Source: Thecaphora thlaspeos
Taxonomy: Eukaryota > Basidiomycota > Ustilaginomycetes > Urocystidales > Glomosporiaceae
Length of the DNA: 64,000 bases
Reading direction: 5' to 3'
Assembly (NCBI GenBank): GCA_900291925.1
Contig: UWYS01000010.1
Span: forward strand, 620,001-684,000
Below, one piece after another: positions 63,475 through 64,000 of the stretch. The translations under genes were made by a program, and so were the position numbers. Every line of letters begins with the position of its first letter. The first letter of the stretch is position 1. The notes beneath the pieces are model-generated. The model ran no database searches. It was not told the origin of the DNA and saw only the letters and a list, made by a program, of their open reading frames with translations.

Positions 63475-63592
63475 ATCTGCGGCCATAGAACCGTGAAAGC
63501 ACCGTATCCCGTCCGATCTGCGAAGTTAAGCACGGGATCGCTCAGTCAGTACTGCGGTGGGGGACCACGTGGGAATCCTGAGTGCTGCAGTT
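63475..63592 (+). rRNA. 5S ribosomal RNA
   Basis: The 118-nt sequence has the conserved 5S core: CATCCCGTCCGATCTGCGAA-type loop (with one change), AGTTAAGCACGG (box A region) and AGTACTGCGGTGGGGGACCA (box C region), and it ends GGGAATCCTGAGTGCTGCAGTT. The ends pair to form helix I. Five T at 63599-63603 form the RNA polymerase III terminator. It stands alone among protein genes rather than in an rDNA array, as is common for fungi with dispersed 5S genes. The exact ends are estimated from helix I pairing. Confidence 0.95.
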
Positions 63593-63598
63593 GCTCTC

Positions 63599-63604
63599 CT
63601 TTTT
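63599..63604 (+). terminator. RNA polymerase III T-run terminator of 5S
   Basis: A run of five to six T starts seven bases after the predicted 3' end of the 5S rRNA, the usual Pol III stop signal. Confidence 0.85.
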
Positions 63605-64000
63605 GTTCTATTGCTCTTTCTTTTGACGGGCGGCTGGCTGGGTCGTTGACGTGTAGGTGGTTGAGAATGCAGCGTCGACTTGACCTTCGTTCGTCCACCC
63701 CATACCGGCGGCTTCGGGAACGGGGTCCTCGTCCTCCTTTCTCTCGCCGTGCATGTTGGCGCCGGCGCTGCTAACCCTCATCGAGGGGACGCTGGTCGAT
63801 CAAGAGCACATCACTACTGCCTACGGCCAAGGAGCGCATAAGATTTGTATGCTGTGCCGAACAGAGAAGGATCAAGAGTAGTAGAAGTACAAGCTCACAT
63901 ACGGCCAGCAGGTGCCCTGCGATGGTTTATCCCGTCACGCTCGTACGTGGGGGAAGAGTCGGCCGTACCTCTCCTTCCTCACCTCGGCCAAGGATTGTCC
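63605..64000. other. right edge, no confident gene
   Basis: No feature can be assigned. A plus-strand frame from ATG at 63749 (MLAPALLTLIEGTLVDQEHI onward, about 43 residues to TAG) has protein-like composition but is too short to judge and could be part of a spliced gene continuing outside the window. Confidence 0.3.

Overview
The window is nuclear DNA of a GC-rich filamentous or yeast-like fungus, most likely a basidiomycete and plausibly Ustilaginomycotina. The evidence is eukaryotic gene structure (short introns of about 45-170 nt with GTGAGT/GTAAGT donors and CAG acceptors), short intergenic spaces, fungal housekeeping proteins (cytosolic MetRS, Pam16, Qcr10, Kes1/Osh4, lipin, Kex1, Pkr1) and a lone 5S rRNA gene close to the smut-type 5S sequence. 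The lineage call comes from recognition of protein families, not from a search.

Layout. 0-9 kb: COP9 signalosome subunit 7 (-), the checkpoint kinase Chk1 (+), an oxysterol-binding protein of the Kes1/Osh4 type (+) and a membrane-anchored J-domain protein (-). 10.37-13.36 kb: a 2,993-bp DNA transposon with about 152-bp terminal inverted repeats, carrying a Tc1/mariner-like transposase (-) and a convergent second gene of unknown function (+), both broken by nonsense codons. 14-18 kb: a large low-complexity protein with a conserved helical N-terminus (+). 18.8-24 kb: Pam16 (+), methionyl-tRNA synthetase (+) and a three-exon Qcr10 gene (-) reconstructed from exons shorter than most ORF cut-offs. 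24.9-34.3 kb: an SLC44/Pns1-type transporter (+), an LYR-motif protein (-), a Kex1-type carboxypeptidase (+) and a nitrilase-family hydrolase (+). 35-40.3 kb: a very long lipin phosphatidate phosphatase (+). 43.4-52 kb: a serine-rich protein with no recognised domain (+), the dynein light intermediate chain (+), Pkr1 (-) and a SNAPC4-like Myb protein (+).

52-64 kb looks different. It starts with a siderophore-transporter gene carrying three +1 frameshifts and a nonsense codon (-). A 3.7-kb gene-free island follows, full of TACTGTA/TACAGTA heptamers and holding one copy of a dispersed repeat whose inverted partner lies at 40.7-41.0 kb. After that come an intact PQ-loop protein (+), an intact methyltransferase (+), a broken DUF676/ROG1-like lipase gene (+) and a 5S rRNA gene (+).

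Most genes are unrelated housekeeping functions, each with its own promoter; several pairs are head-to-head (CSN7/Chk1, Qcr10/SLC44, LYR/Kex1, Pkr1/SNAPC4). The most interesting material is the two-gene transposon, its CAG-starting termini, and the possibility that the TACTGTA/TACAGTA cluster records past excisions of such elements. No frequency was computed by program; motif counts are by eye.
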